A DNA stretch of 32,243 bases from Welwitschia mirabilis (taxonomy: Eukaryota > Gnetophyta > Gnetopsida > Welwitschiales): NCBI GenBank assembly GCA_051453625.1, contig JBOZIK010000001.1, positions 54,461,113-54,493,355 of the forward strand, in the 5' to 3' direction. Of this stretch, positions 10,584 through 20,810 are shown in pieces. Each line of letters opens with the position of its first letter. Position 1 is the first letter of the stretch. Below the pieces are notes generated by a model. The model was not told the origin of the DNA, searched no databases, and saw only the letters and a list, made by a program, of their open reading frames with translations. The translations under genes were made by a program, and so were the position numbers.

Positions 10584-11687
10584 GGCTAAATAAAAAATAT
10601 TAAAAAACCATCTTTAAAAAATATTGAATACTAAAAAAATATTTATCCATATGAAATAACTAAATGATCTATTGAGGAATACGATCTAAAAAAATAAAAC
10701 TAGAAAATACCAATGGAGATCATTAAATACACCATTTATAGTGATTAGGGAAATCCCCTACTCCACTCTCGGCAGCCAGCTTCTATCCAAGGTTGATCTA
10801 GATCCTTGTTACTTACTTTCTAGGTTTCTTAGGTTAACTTGTAACCTTTACAATTGGAATTTTCGAGGATCAGTCTCAACCTTTACAAAAATGCTTTTTG
10901 GTGTTAATAGTGTGCCAAGATGCATAGACTTCACTAGATCTGAACTACAGTAAAGATAGTACCATACTGTCTAAAAATGATGTCAGAAATCTAAGTACAT
11001 ATAGTATAATCTAATTATACAAAGAACTAATAATGAAAAGATGCTTCTTTAATTTAGTTAGTCAAAAAGATTCTTTAATTATTTTGATGGCTTAGAAAAC
11101 AGACTGAGAAATTCCATTTCTGCCATAACCAGTTGACTGCTTGAAACATCTGGTTGATCCCATTTAGTGTCATCACTGAAGTTAGTCGATCCCATCTTCT
11201 TCTGGTCAATTTGAGTTCTTCACATTTCCTAGTCTAGTCGACCTGAGTTCTTTACATCTTCTACTCTAGTTGACCCCATGTAAGATTTGGTCGACTGCAT
11301 ATGTCTAGGTCATGTTGATCACATTTTTATCTAGTTAAGTCCTTATGAAAATAGATGCAACATTTTTAGCATAGATCCAGTTAACTTCTTAATCATTCGG
11401 TCAACCCTTGAGAAAAGGATTTGATAGTTTTCTTGTACAAGTCTAGTCAACCCCTTAGAAATCTAGTCGAGTCCTTAATAAAATGAATACGACAATCTTT
11501 GATAAAGGTCTCATTGACCCCAATGGGATCTAGTTGACACCTTAATTGATCTATTACTTATCAGGTTCAAGCAGATCTAGTAAAAAGTGACATGTTACTT
11601 CTGATCTACAAGGATATTTTTTCCCTAGGAAATGCAAGATATTTTGCTATACCAAAAAACATTAGTTTGACATCAACTTGGCAAAAA
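10584..11687 (-). repeat. Right LTR (5' LTR in element orientation)
   Basis: It is homologous to 1875-3040 over its length. The inner end is approximate because the first 30 or so bases of the left LTR have no clear counterpart here. The outer end is set by the point where repeat A copy 2 resumes (TATAATATGG at 11688). It carries about 15 GTCGAC-like motifs between 11120 and 11540. It lacks the 85 bp that hold the TATA-like box in the left LTR and has an extra tandem unit of about 33 bp near 11205-11270. Confidence 0.7.
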
Positions 11688-13306
11688 TATAATATGGATG
11701 AAATAAATAATGAGTTACCCCATGAACAATTCATTTTAGGTATTCTTTTAGGGCATTCATGTATAACACACTATTTTCTATTCTTTTAGGGTGTTCATTT
11801 AAAAATGCCTTATTTGCTCACTTACTCAAATAAGACCAATTAGGGCCTTTATTTTGATAAGCTCCCTAATAAATAATTTGAAATATGCAATTATAAAATT
11901 TGTCTAAAAAACACCTTAAAAAGTATTGTTTGGGGTATTTTCTTAGGGCATTTATAAAATAAAATCTTTAAAAGCTCAAATTTGTAGTACTGATTACAAG
12001 TGGGTAATGAGGATAAAGATATGTTTTGTATTTAATCTAAAGATCTAGTACAATAGAAACTAATTTATCTTCATAAATAATACATTTGCTATTTGTAAAG
12101 AATAGAAGTAAACATGTTAACATATAATATATCACATAATCCTAAAATAGGATGTATCAAAATATTATAGTTTATAGTTTTTGGATATAACCTTATGATG
12201 TCTATTAGTATGAGATTAAGTCATGCATAAATGAAACAATTTTCTTCATTTCTCATCACTCGGTATACTAAGAATGATGTTTGGACTTTATTTTATCCTT
12301 CAAGAACACTATGAATTAAATTAAGTAGAATTATGCTATTCTCCATGAAAGTGCTAATGAATGTTCTTGAAAAAGTAACATATAGTTTATAAATGTCAAA
12401 TTAATATTGGTGTATAACATAAAATAGTAAAAACTTTCCTCATCAAATCCTTTTGTGACCATAAAATTTAGTGAAAATAAGACAAAATACTTAATGAAGA
12501 AAAAGATTTGTAAAAGTAACAATCATTTTTGACATTACTCTAATTATGAAATAATGAAGATAATGGATCTAATAAAGGATGTAGATAGCATTATCAGGCT
12601 TGTAATACATATAATTATTATGGAAAAGTAGTAATTTTTCTTGGATTATCATAATATTATTTGAGACTAACTTTATCAAAGGAAGTTATTAAGAAACATT
12701 TCGATTACATAAGAAACTAAAAAATTCATTAAATATCTTTTTCTCATAAAAAATCTATCTACAAGAATAAATTTAAAAAAGTTTAAAATTATTTAGTATT
12801 ACAAGAGATGAATTATGATAGTTATCTATGCTTGAATTTGAAGAACAATTAAAAAAAGAAAAGAAATCATAATAGGGTTAATTTGTAAGGTGATAAATCC
12901 AATGTGGAATGATATGGCTATGATTAAGGGGGAGTGATGTGAATAAGGTTCAGTTCATATCATGTCATCTATAAAAACTATAATAAATCATTAATGAATT
13001 AGGTTAGACATGAAATTAATATCCAAATGCACATTTTGTGAGAAAATATGTTTATATTGAAACATGCATTTCATTAGTAAGTATCATTTTGATGAAGATA
13101 TGTAACTTATGATTCATATAAATACTAATCATAATATTCAATGATAACAAAAGGTACATTTAAAAAATTCTTATTTAATTAGGAAGTTGACATAATTACA
13201 TGAGTCTTCATGATCAACATGAAATTAAAATAGAGCTTTTAAAAATAAATTAAAATATTTAGTTATGAAATGTTATTATGAAAATTTTAAATTTTGATAC
13301 TTTAAT

Positions 13307-13372
13307 AGGGAATGTCGAAGTCAAAATTTTTAGTGATCGTGCCTACCCATTGAAGCATAAACACCATAATTC
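13307..13372 (-). repeat. tRNA-like segment in repeat A copy 2
   Basis: Homologous to 1553-1606 and 16716-16790. The box B-like sequence is more decayed here (GACTTCGACATTCCC). Confidence 0.3.
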
Positions 13373-14104
13373 GCTAAAAAAATGATTGAATGATGCATGA
13401 GATCTTATACTATGCATCATCTAATGATTCAAAACCTAAGATTATTCCTTGTAAAAAGTATTTTGTTTTGTGAAGTTTCTAATTTAAGATGGAAAATTAA
13501 ACCCTTATTAAGAAGAGAGTATATTTTGGATTATAGCACTCAACTTCTAGTTGCAACATTTATTAATTTTATAGAGCTTTAGTTTAAGTTTGAATTAATT
13601 TTTTTGTGTCTTTTATTTTAATATAAAAATTTCTAGTTTTACATAGATTAATATGATCTCTAGAGATTTACGCTACCAAATTTCAATAACATATTATAAA
13701 TAGAAATTCCTTGAACCTATAAATTTAAAGAACATTTCTTTGAAATAGATAATAAATAAAATAGTAGGGAAAAATTATAGCTAAGCTAATAATTCTTTCA
13801 TTGATCATTGAAATTATTATCATCAAGGCCTTCCTCCTATTGTTGCTAATTTACTTGACGTGAACCTTTAACTTATCAATTTACAATAAGTTAAAGCACA
13901 TCCATTACCTCTTCTTTCTTTCCTTTTTTTTTTTAAAGAAAATTAAGGTTGAATGATAGATAGTAAATAGGGAGATGTCAAAGTTGAAAGTTCTAGAGAC
14001 TTTACCTCCCTCTTCTTGCTAGTATTACAATTGCTATGACCATCCAAACAAATAATTTAATTATGCTTAGGCTTTTCATAACATCCCAACTAGATCATCT
14101 AAAG

Positions 14105-14166
14105 TTTCGAACCCATAACCTCCTAAACAGAGGATGAGTGTCCCATGAATTAAACTACTATTCCAT
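14105..14166 (-). repeat. tRNA-derived SINE-like segment, copy 2
   Basis: The minus strand has a D-arm/box A-like TAGTTTAATTCATGG and, about 34 bases on, a box B-like GGGTTCGAAAC. Between them is a stem-forming CTCATCCTCTGTTTAGGAGG. The spacing is tRNA-like, and the homologous copy at 17528-17590 agrees better with box A. Confidence 0.4.
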
Positions 14167-14292
14167 AGGAAAAAAGATAGAAGTTTGGATTTTTAATTAA
14201 ACATGCAAATTCAAATGAACTATTCACATAAGCTTAATAAGAAAATTTAGAATCCTTATCCTTTTTGAAAATACAAGGAATAAAATGTAATA

Positions 14293-15062
14293 ATATATAT
14301 GCCAAAATAAATTTTGATAGGGAATCCTTTATCTTTTGCTTGAAAACTATTTTGAATCATGATTGGCTACTAAATTAGAACACATAGTAATGCTTATTTA
14401 TTATTTTCACTATCCTAAAGTGGATCTATCCTAATAAATAGTTGTTCGATGAAGATAAAAATATGCCTCATAGAGTGAAAGAGCTTAAAGATTATAAACA
14501 ATAAAACCTTTTTAGAGCACTCTAGAAGTAACATTTTCTCATTGAAGCATGTAACATTTAGAAATCTAAACAAGAAAAATAAAAATAAAATAAAAACTAC
14601 AGAACATCCTCATTATGAAGCATGTTTTCCATAGAATGAATCACCTTTAAAGTTGAAAGTGAAAATAATCAAATGTAGGTCATAACAATAAGCCAAGACA
14701 AGATTAAGATCTATGTAAAAAAATGTTTCTACAAGATACAAAATCCTTTAAATGAAAAAATAATGAAATTACCAAGAGTCAAAGCTAAAACTTAAGCAAA
14801 ATTAATGAAAACATGAAATGAAAAAAGATACAAAGCTACGATTCTTGCCATTTTGAACTGTGAAAGAACACATCTATATGATTCTTGTTATTTTAAATTG
14901 TGAAAGAGCATGTCCCAAGCACTTGACACAAGCATCTTCATTTACACTGAGGTAAAGGCTAGGGTTCAATATTGGGTGAAGAAGCTTGGGACATTTTGTG
15001 AATAGAGGTGCAAAAATGTCCTCCTCTTCACAAAGTTCCTTTTCCAACAAAATGAAAAAGCC
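14293..15062. other. Spacer between repeat A copies
   Basis: No gene is recognised. It contains a 40 bp-period direct repeat (GATTCTTG...GTGAAAGA at 14840 and 14880). A somewhat less AT-rich stretch (14900-15060) has a short minus-strand open frame without family resemblance. Confidence 0.5.
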
Positions 15063-16715
15063 TATAATATGGATGAAACAAATAATAAGCCACCACATAA
15101 ACAAGTCATTTTTAGGTATTCTTTTAGGACATTCATGTATAACACCCTATTTGCTATTCTTTTATAATGTTCATTTAAAAATGCCTTATTTGCTCACTCA
15201 AATAGAGCCAAATAGGGCCTTTATTTTGATAAACTTCCCAATGAAGAATTTGAAATATACAATTACGGGATTTGTGTAAAAAACACCCTAAAAAGTATTG
15301 TTTGGGGTATTTTCTCAGGGCATTTATAAAATAAAAAGCTTTAAAAGCTCAAATTCCTAGTAGTGATTACAAGTGGATAATGTGGATAAAGATATTCTTT
15401 GTATTTAATATGAAAATCTAGTACAATTCTAATTGAAAATAGAAACTAATCTATCTTCGTAAATAATACATTTGCTATTTTGTAAAGTAAAGAACAAAAG
15501 TAAACATGTTAACATATAATATAACACATAATTTTAAAATAGGATGTATCAAAATATTATAGTTTATAGTTTTTGGTTTAAAATCTTATGATGTCTATTA
15601 GTATGAGATCAAGTGACACATAAATGAAACAATTATCTTCATGTCTCATCACTCAGTATACTAAGGATGATGTTTGGACTTTATTTTATCTTTCAAGGAC
15701 ACTATGAATTGAATTAAATAGAATTATGCTATTCTCCATGAAAGTGCTAAGGACTGTTCTTGAAAAAGTAACATCTAGTTTATAAATGTCAATTACTATT
15801 GGTAGATGACATAAAATAGTAAAAAAATTTCCTCATCAAATCCTTCTGTGACCATAAAATTTAGTGAAAATTTTTGGGGGAGGGGGAAGCCAAGATACCT
15901 AATGAAGAAAAAGTTTTGTAAGAGTAACAATCATTTTTGACATTACTCTAATTATGAGATAATGAAGATAATGAATCTAATAATAAAGGATGTATGTAGC
16001 ATTATTAGGCTTGTAATACATACAAGTATTATAGAAAAAGTAGCAATTTGTCTTGGATTATCATAGTATTATTTGAGACTAACTTTATCAAAGGAAGATA
16101 TTAAGAAACATTTAGATTACATAAGAAACTACAAAATTCAATAAATATCTTTTTTCTCATAAAAATCTAACTAAAAGCATAAATTTAAAAAAAGAATTTA
16201 AAATTATTTAGTATTACAAGAGATAACTTATGATCGTTAGCTATGCTTAATTCGAAGGACAATTAAAAAAAGAAAAGAAGTCATAATAGGGCTAATTTGT
16301 AAGGTGATAAATCCAATGTAGAATGATATGGCTATGATTAAGGAGAAGTGATGTGAATAAGGTTTAATCCATATCATGTCATCTACAAAAACTATGATAA
16401 ATCATTAATCAATTAGGTTATACATGAAATTGATATTGAAATGCACATTCTATGAGCAAATATGATTGAAACATGCATCTCATTAGTAATTATCATTATG
16501 AGGAAGATATGTAAATTATGACTCATATAAGTACTAATCATAATATTTAATGATAGTCAAAAGGTACATTTAAAAAAATTCTTATTTAATTAGGAAGTTC
16601 ACATAATTACATGAGTCTTCATGATCAATATGAAATTAAAATAGGGCTTTTAAAAATAAATTAGAACATTTAGTTATGAAATGTTATTATGAAAAATTTT
16701 AACTTTTGATATTTA

Positions 16716-16790
16716 ATAGGAGATTCGAACTCAAAAATTTTAGTGGTCGTGCCTATCCGTTGAAGCATAAACACCACAATTCACTAAAAA
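16716..16790 (-). repeat. tRNA-like segment in repeat A copy 3
   Basis: The minus strand has GCTTCAACGGATAGGC about 30 bases before GAGTTCGAATCTCC, the best box B match of the three copies. Confidence 0.4.
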
Positions 16791-17527
16791 AATGATTGAA
16801 TGACGCATGAGATCCTATAGTATGCATCATCTAATGATTTAAAACCTAAGATTATTCCTTGTAAAAAGTATTTTATTTTGTGAAGTTTCTAATTCAAGAT
16901 GGAAAATTAAACCCTTATTAAGAAGAGAGTACATTTTGGATTATAAAACTCAACTTCTAGTTACGACATTTACTAATTTTATAGAGTTTCAATTTAACTT
17001 TGAATTGATTTTTCTTCTTGTCTTTTATTTTAATATGAAAATACCTAGTTTTACATAGATTGATATGATCTTTAGAGATTTACATTGCCAAATTTCATTA
17101 GCATATTATAAATAGGAATTCCTTTGATATACGAATTTAAAGATACATTTCTTTGAAATGAGATAATAAATGAAATAGTAGGGGAAAAATATAGAACTAA
17201 GCTAATAATTCTTTTACTAACCATTGAAATTATTATCATCAAGGCCTTCCTCCTATTGTTGCTAATTTACATGATGTGAACCTTTAATTTATCAATTCAC
17301 AATAAGTTAAGCACATCCATTACCTCTTCCTTCCTTTTTTTTTTTTAATAAAAAGAAAATTAAGGTTGAGTGGTAGATAAAAGATAGTAAATAGGAAGAT
17401 GTCAAACTTGAAATTTTTAGTGATGTTACCTTCTCCTCCTCGTTAATATTACAATTGCTATGACCATTCAAACAAATGATTTAATTATGCTTAGGCTTTT
17501 CATAACATGCCAACTAGACCATCTAAG

Positions 17528-17590
17528 AATTCAAACCCATGACCTCCTAAACAGAGGATGAGTGTCCCACCAATTGGACTACTATTCCAT
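17528..17590 (-). repeat. tRNA-derived SINE-like segment, copy 3
   Basis: The minus strand has TAGTCCAATTGG, matching the degenerate box A pattern TRGYNNANYNGG, then an anticodon-arm-like region, then GGGTTTGAATTC, close to box B. The D-, anticodon- and T-arm order is tRNA-like, but the acceptor stem is not evident, as expected for a SINE head. Confidence 0.45.
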
Positions 17591-17878
17591 AAGCAAAAAG
17601 ATAGAAGTTTGGATTGCTAGTTAAACAAGCAAATTCAAATAAACTATTCACATAAGTCTAATAAGAAAATTTAAAAGCATTATCCTTTTGGAAATACAAG
17701 GAATAAGATGTAAATAATCAAGATGTGATTATTGAAAAGAGGTAAAAAGTTTTACGTCCTTTCCTCCTTTTCTCCTTTAGTGGATGGTACAAATGAGAAT
17801 AGATATGGAAGACTAAAATAAGTATACAATGTTACTAAAAGGAAATGAAGTAAATTTAATCTATGAAAATGATAAATA

Positions 17879-18530
17879 CAAATTTACAATGGTAGTAAAT
17901 AAATAATTAAAATTTTAAAATAACTTAAAAATTATTTTTTTTGGGTTTAAACTCACAATGACGAAGGCAGGAGTGCATTAGTCTATTATTAGAAAGCCTC
18001 TAAATATAAGACTTACAAGAAAAGTAAAATTAATTGAAACTTTACTATTTTTATCAGATTATAATTGAGAATCATGCATACTTCAAGAAAAGAAACAGAT
18101 GAGTATGTAAAATGAAATTAACTTTAAGGACATAGAAGATCTTCTACAATACCCTTGGTTGATAATTAAAACAATAAATGATAAGCATTAAAATTGTTTG
18201 ATCCATTCAAATTTACAATGGTAGTAAATAAATAATTAAAAATTTAAATGACTTAAAACTTATTTTTTGTCAAACTCACAACGACAAAGGCAGAAATGCA
18301 CTAGTCTACTATTAGGAAGCCTCTAAATATATGACTTGTAAGAAAAGTAAAATTAATTGAAACTTTATTATTTTTATCAGATTATAATTGAGAATCATGC
18401 ATACTTCAAGAAAACAAATAGATGAGTATGTAAAATGAAATTAACTTTAAGGACATAAAAGATCTTCTATAATACCCTTGGTTGATAATTAAAATAATAA
18501 ATGATGGGCATTAAAATTGTTTAATCCATT
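17879..18530. repeat. 329 bp tandem duplication
   Basis: Unit 1 is 17879-18207 and unit 2 is 18208-18530, starting at CAAATTTACAATGG. They are over 90% identical by eye, with mostly substitutions and a few small indels. Neither unit has a convincing open frame. Each contains a GAGTTTAAACCC/GAGTTTGAC-like stretch on the minus strand, weakly resembling box B. Confidence 0.85.
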
Positions 18531-19500
18531 CAAATTTAAATTTAAGAAGTAAAAATTATAACATAGGGAATGGCCATGATCAAGGAGTATGTGATATCTT
18601 CAATTAAAGGATTGAGTGTAAATAAAGTGATATGAAACATCTTGCAAGATGGACCATGCCTAGAAAGGACTCTTCTTTTTTTTCCTCCTGGATCTATAAA
18701 CATGTCTTATGATTTCATAATGAAAAGACATCAAATTGAAAAAAGTTCCTTTATCACAATTAGGATGTCTCTTTGTCAAAAGTCATGGTTTCTTACAATG
18801 TATCTATGTATTAAAATTTAAGAGAAAGAGAAATATGATTAATCTTTTCAAGAAACTAAATTCTAGTAAAATGCAAATTTCTTATAATTTTAGTATTCTC
18901 TACCCTAAATCATTCACTTGCAAAAAGAAAATCATAATGTTATATTATTTATATGAAAATCAAAATCATATAAAGTATCTTTCACTACTTAAAGAAGTTA
19001 AAATATTTATAAATAATGAAAATGCCTAAAAAGTTTAAAACCATTTGGGGGTAATTTAATTTGTGGGATACTTCTTTTTGGCTTTGAATTTTTGCACCTC
19101 CTTCTTAACATAGTGACGTAAGCTCTGCTTTGCCAAGGATACTACAATAACAACTTGAGGAGGATTTTACTATAACACTTATGGCAAAGAACATGTTGTT
19201 TCCTATCTACTACCCCATTTTGGTGTAGCATATATTAAAATTAACCTTATAAACATAATCTAAGCATTAATTTATCCTATTGTAAAGTAATTCTTCCTAA
19301 AAAAAATATAGCCATTAAAAGTTTCAACTTCAGCCCCCAACATTCCTAGAGAAGTTAACTCTTTCTTAATCTATAACACTTAATTTAAAGATCAAAAACA
19401 GCTATATCAATACACACTTAAAGAAACATGGGTCTCTGTAAACCCTAAACAAGAAGTCTTAGATAAGAAATAACAAAAAATAGATGAAAGAATATTAAAT
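18531..19500. other. AT-rich intergenic DNA downstream of the phosphatase gene
   Basis: No gene or repeat is recognised. A 97-codon plus-strand open frame (18736-19029) has no family resemblance and very AT-rich codons, so I treat it as chance. The segment next to 19500 is the 3' flank of the phosphatase gene; no canonical AATAAA is seen on the minus strand within the first 100 bases. Confidence 0.4.
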
Positions 19501-20286
19501 TCAGAAAGACTTGTGAAAATGGTCGTGCAAATAGCCATAAAAGTAGGCATTGGGAGAAAAGATGAAGATGAGAAAAAGCGCAAGGAGCACGTACAGACAC
19601 ACCGGAAATAGTTCCCGCCTAAACAGCTTCCACGCCTCCTTATCCGCAGCTTCTCCTGCGGCTGCATCCGGACGCGGAAAATAGAACGGAACAACGTTCC
19701 GCATGTCAACATCGACGTACGCATATTCCATCAAAAAGCTCGCAATTTTAGGCAGCTCAGAGTCGCTCAGAGATGCGTCACAATTATAAAACGGCGGAAC
19801 AATAATCGCATTTGACGGGTTCATTCGGGAAGCCATGGGCTTCTCGTCGATATGAACCACGCGACGCAGATCGCGGCCAAGAATCGAAAGATCTTTGACG
19901 GCAAACCCGTCCGCAGACACTTTGCAGAAGCCGGAATGAAGTATGTGCGTGCGCGGGAAAATTGTGCGTTGCGGATCGAGGCAAAGATACGTGAGGGTTT
20001 CCGCGTATGCGCGGGTCGCGCCGGTGAAGATTACGAGTTCGTAGTGATGGCGGAGTTTTTCCAGAAAGGGAAGGGCGTAAGGTCTGAGCTTGACGAAGAC
20101 GCTTCTGTCGCATACTTTGATGTGGAAATCGTAGCCGAATGAGTTTTGCAGAGAAGTGAAGAGAAGAGTCCTGTCGAGATCCAAGACCAGCGTTTTCCTT
20201 CCAATTTCTGTGCTGTGTTCGTCCATGTCTGGTAAGGCGTATCGCCATTCTCTGTGGTTGTCAGTGTCGCTGTTGGCCCCCGCCAT
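19501..20286 (-). CDS. FCP1/SCP-like HAD phosphatase with C-terminal membrane segment
   Basis: The protein has 261 residues in one exon. The NIF/FCP1 (CTD small phosphatase-like) domain covers about 30-200. The catalytic DxDxT motif is DLDRT at 36-40: Asp36 is the expected nucleophile and Asp38 the acid/base. VKLRPYALPFLEKL is at 65-78, and IFTGATRAYAETL at 86-98 supplies the motif II Thr88. KDLSILGRDL at 131-140 supplies Lys131, and HIDEKP at 145-150 has Asp147, where family members usually have DNSP. A hydrophobic helix at about 227-244, 17 residues from the end, suggests tail-anchoring. Members dephosphorylate phosphoserine or phosphothreonine, for example on the RNA polymerase II CTD or on membrane-bound regulators; the substrate here is unknown. 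DLDRT replaces the usual DLDET and Glu148 replaces Asn. The start codon has A at -3 and G at +4. The CDS is markedly GC- and CpG-rich compared with its flanks. Gene status is clear; activity is inferred. Confidence 0.9.
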   Translation of the reverse strand: MAGANSDTDNHREWRYALPDMDEHSTEIGRKTLVLDLDRTLLFTSLQNSFGYDFHIKVCDRSVFVKLRPYALPFLEKLRHHYELVIFTGATRAYAETLTYLCLDPQRTIFPRTHILHSGFCKVSADGFAVKDLSILGRDLRRVVHIDEKPMASRMNPSNAIIVPPFYNCDASLSDSELPKIASFLMEYAYVDVDMRNVVPFYFPRPDAAAGEAADKEAWKLFRRELFPVCLYVLLALFLIFIFSPNAYFYGYLHDHFHKSF

Positions 20287-20460
20287 TTGTTGTTTTTAAT
20301 CCAAAATTAGTTTTTCCACTTTGCTTTTTCCTTTTTTATGGTGAAAAATAGTGAGTTGGTTTAATATTCTTGTTTACTTACTTCGTGACCGTCGTGACGG
20401 TTACGCGACATGTGCGAGCAGTGCTTCTCTTTGGTGACAGCGCGGGATTCTAACTCATAT
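20287..20460 (-). promoter_or_regulatory. Putative promoter/5' region of the phosphatase gene
   Basis: Elevated GC and CpG continue past the start codon to about 20450, after which the sequence drops to almost pure AT. The minus strand has an A/T-rich CATAAAAAAGG about 50 bp before the ATG, a weak TATA candidate. About 100 bp upstream is the inverted repeat ACCGTC-GT-GACGGT (20388-20401) containing TGACG, the core of bZIP/TGA factor sites in plants. Binding is inferred only from the motif. Confidence 0.4.
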
Positions 20461-20810
20461 AATATTTAATGAGCTTAAAAGGATTATTATTAAACATGTT
20501 ATTAAATTTAACAAATATAATTTGTTTTATATTATTTAATCTTTTTAAAATTATAATTTTTACTTAAAAATTTAAATTTTTTATTTATGCTCTTTGCTAA
20601 ATACTTTTAAATTTATTTATTTTTATAAAGATGTTAATAAAACATAATGTTTAATAATATTAAAAAAGATTATTATCACAAATGTTTATTAACTCTGGTA
20701 AGTACAATTTTGTTTTCTATCAATTAAAATCTTTATGTTGACTATAACTAAGGTTAATCGAAACGATCAATAGTAATTGGTATTGGTGAATGCTTGTTCT
20801 ATCTTCTATC
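20461..20810. other. AT-rich spacer between the gene and the copia insertion
   Basis: Nothing recognisable. It ends in CTATC, the left half of the target duplication of the copia element. Confidence 0.5.

Larger units (their letters stand above)
1875..11687 (-). mobile_element. Sirevirus-like Ty1/copia block, probably a join of two elements
   Basis: Reading right to left the order is LTR, gag, protease, integrase, N gap, repeated integrase-RT linker, RT, RNase H, third ORF, LTR. PR-IN-RT-RNase H is the Ty1/copia order. Long LTRs rich in GTCGAC-type motifs, a gag with a coiled coil and two zinc knuckles, and an ORF after pol together recall the Sirevirus lineage. Every reading frame carries stops. 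The left flank is the interior of repeat A copy 1, while the right flank is the beginning of repeat A copy 2, and no target duplication is visible. Together with the diverged duplication at the gap, this suggests that the left part (to 6893) and right part (from 6994) come from different insertions. Outer ends are good to about 10-30 bases. Confidence 0.8.
11688..14292. repeat. Repeat A, copy 2
   Basis: Collinear with 15063-17712 at roughly 88-90% identity by eye. It starts abruptly at the retrotransposon LTR and fades out near 14290. No gene is recognised. Landmarks are a GATTAAGGGGGAG purine run followed by TGATGTGAATAAGG (12921-12950), a tRNA-like segment at 13307-13372 and a second, stronger one at 14105-14166. 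The purine run followed by TG looks like a polypurine tract with an LTR start, so the repeat could hold the 3' part of an LTR element, but no matching 5' LTR is visible. Confidence 0.8.
15063..17712. repeat. Repeat A, copy 3 (most complete)
   Basis: Homologous to copy 2 from TATAATATGG to AATACAAGGAATA, with an offset of 3375 bases at the start. It shows the purine-rich stretch plus TGATGTGAATAAGG at 16337-16362 and the tRNA-like pieces at 16716-16790 and 17528-17590. The two complete copies are direct repeats with a 770 bp spacer, so they are either a segmental duplication or independent insertions of one element. Confidence 0.8.

Noticed and set aside
14874-15279. Overlapping open frames on both strands at the start of repeat A copy 3
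   Set aside because: They cross the border of the repeat, are not kept in copy 2 and have no domain.
18565-18600. Similarity of ATGGCCATGATCAAGGAGTA to the purine-tract landmark of repeat A
   Set aside because: The match is limited to about 30 bases and the flanks do not align, so a fourth repeat A copy is not supported.
18736-19029. 97-codon plus-strand open frame
   Set aside because: Composition follows the local AT bias, there is no motif and no support from neighbours.
19407-19724. 105-codon minus-strand open frame overlapping the 3' end of the phosphatase
   Set aside because: Another frame of the same gene; low-complexity Ser/Phe composition and no domain.
19852-20142. 96-codon plus-strand open frame antisense to the phosphatase
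   Set aside because: Antisense shadow of a GC-rich CDS with no family resemblance.
19784-20248. 154-codon minus-strand open frame overlapping the phosphatase
   Set aside because: It is a different frame of the GC-rich gene, rich in Arg and Ser, with no domain; the FCP1-like frame explains the region.
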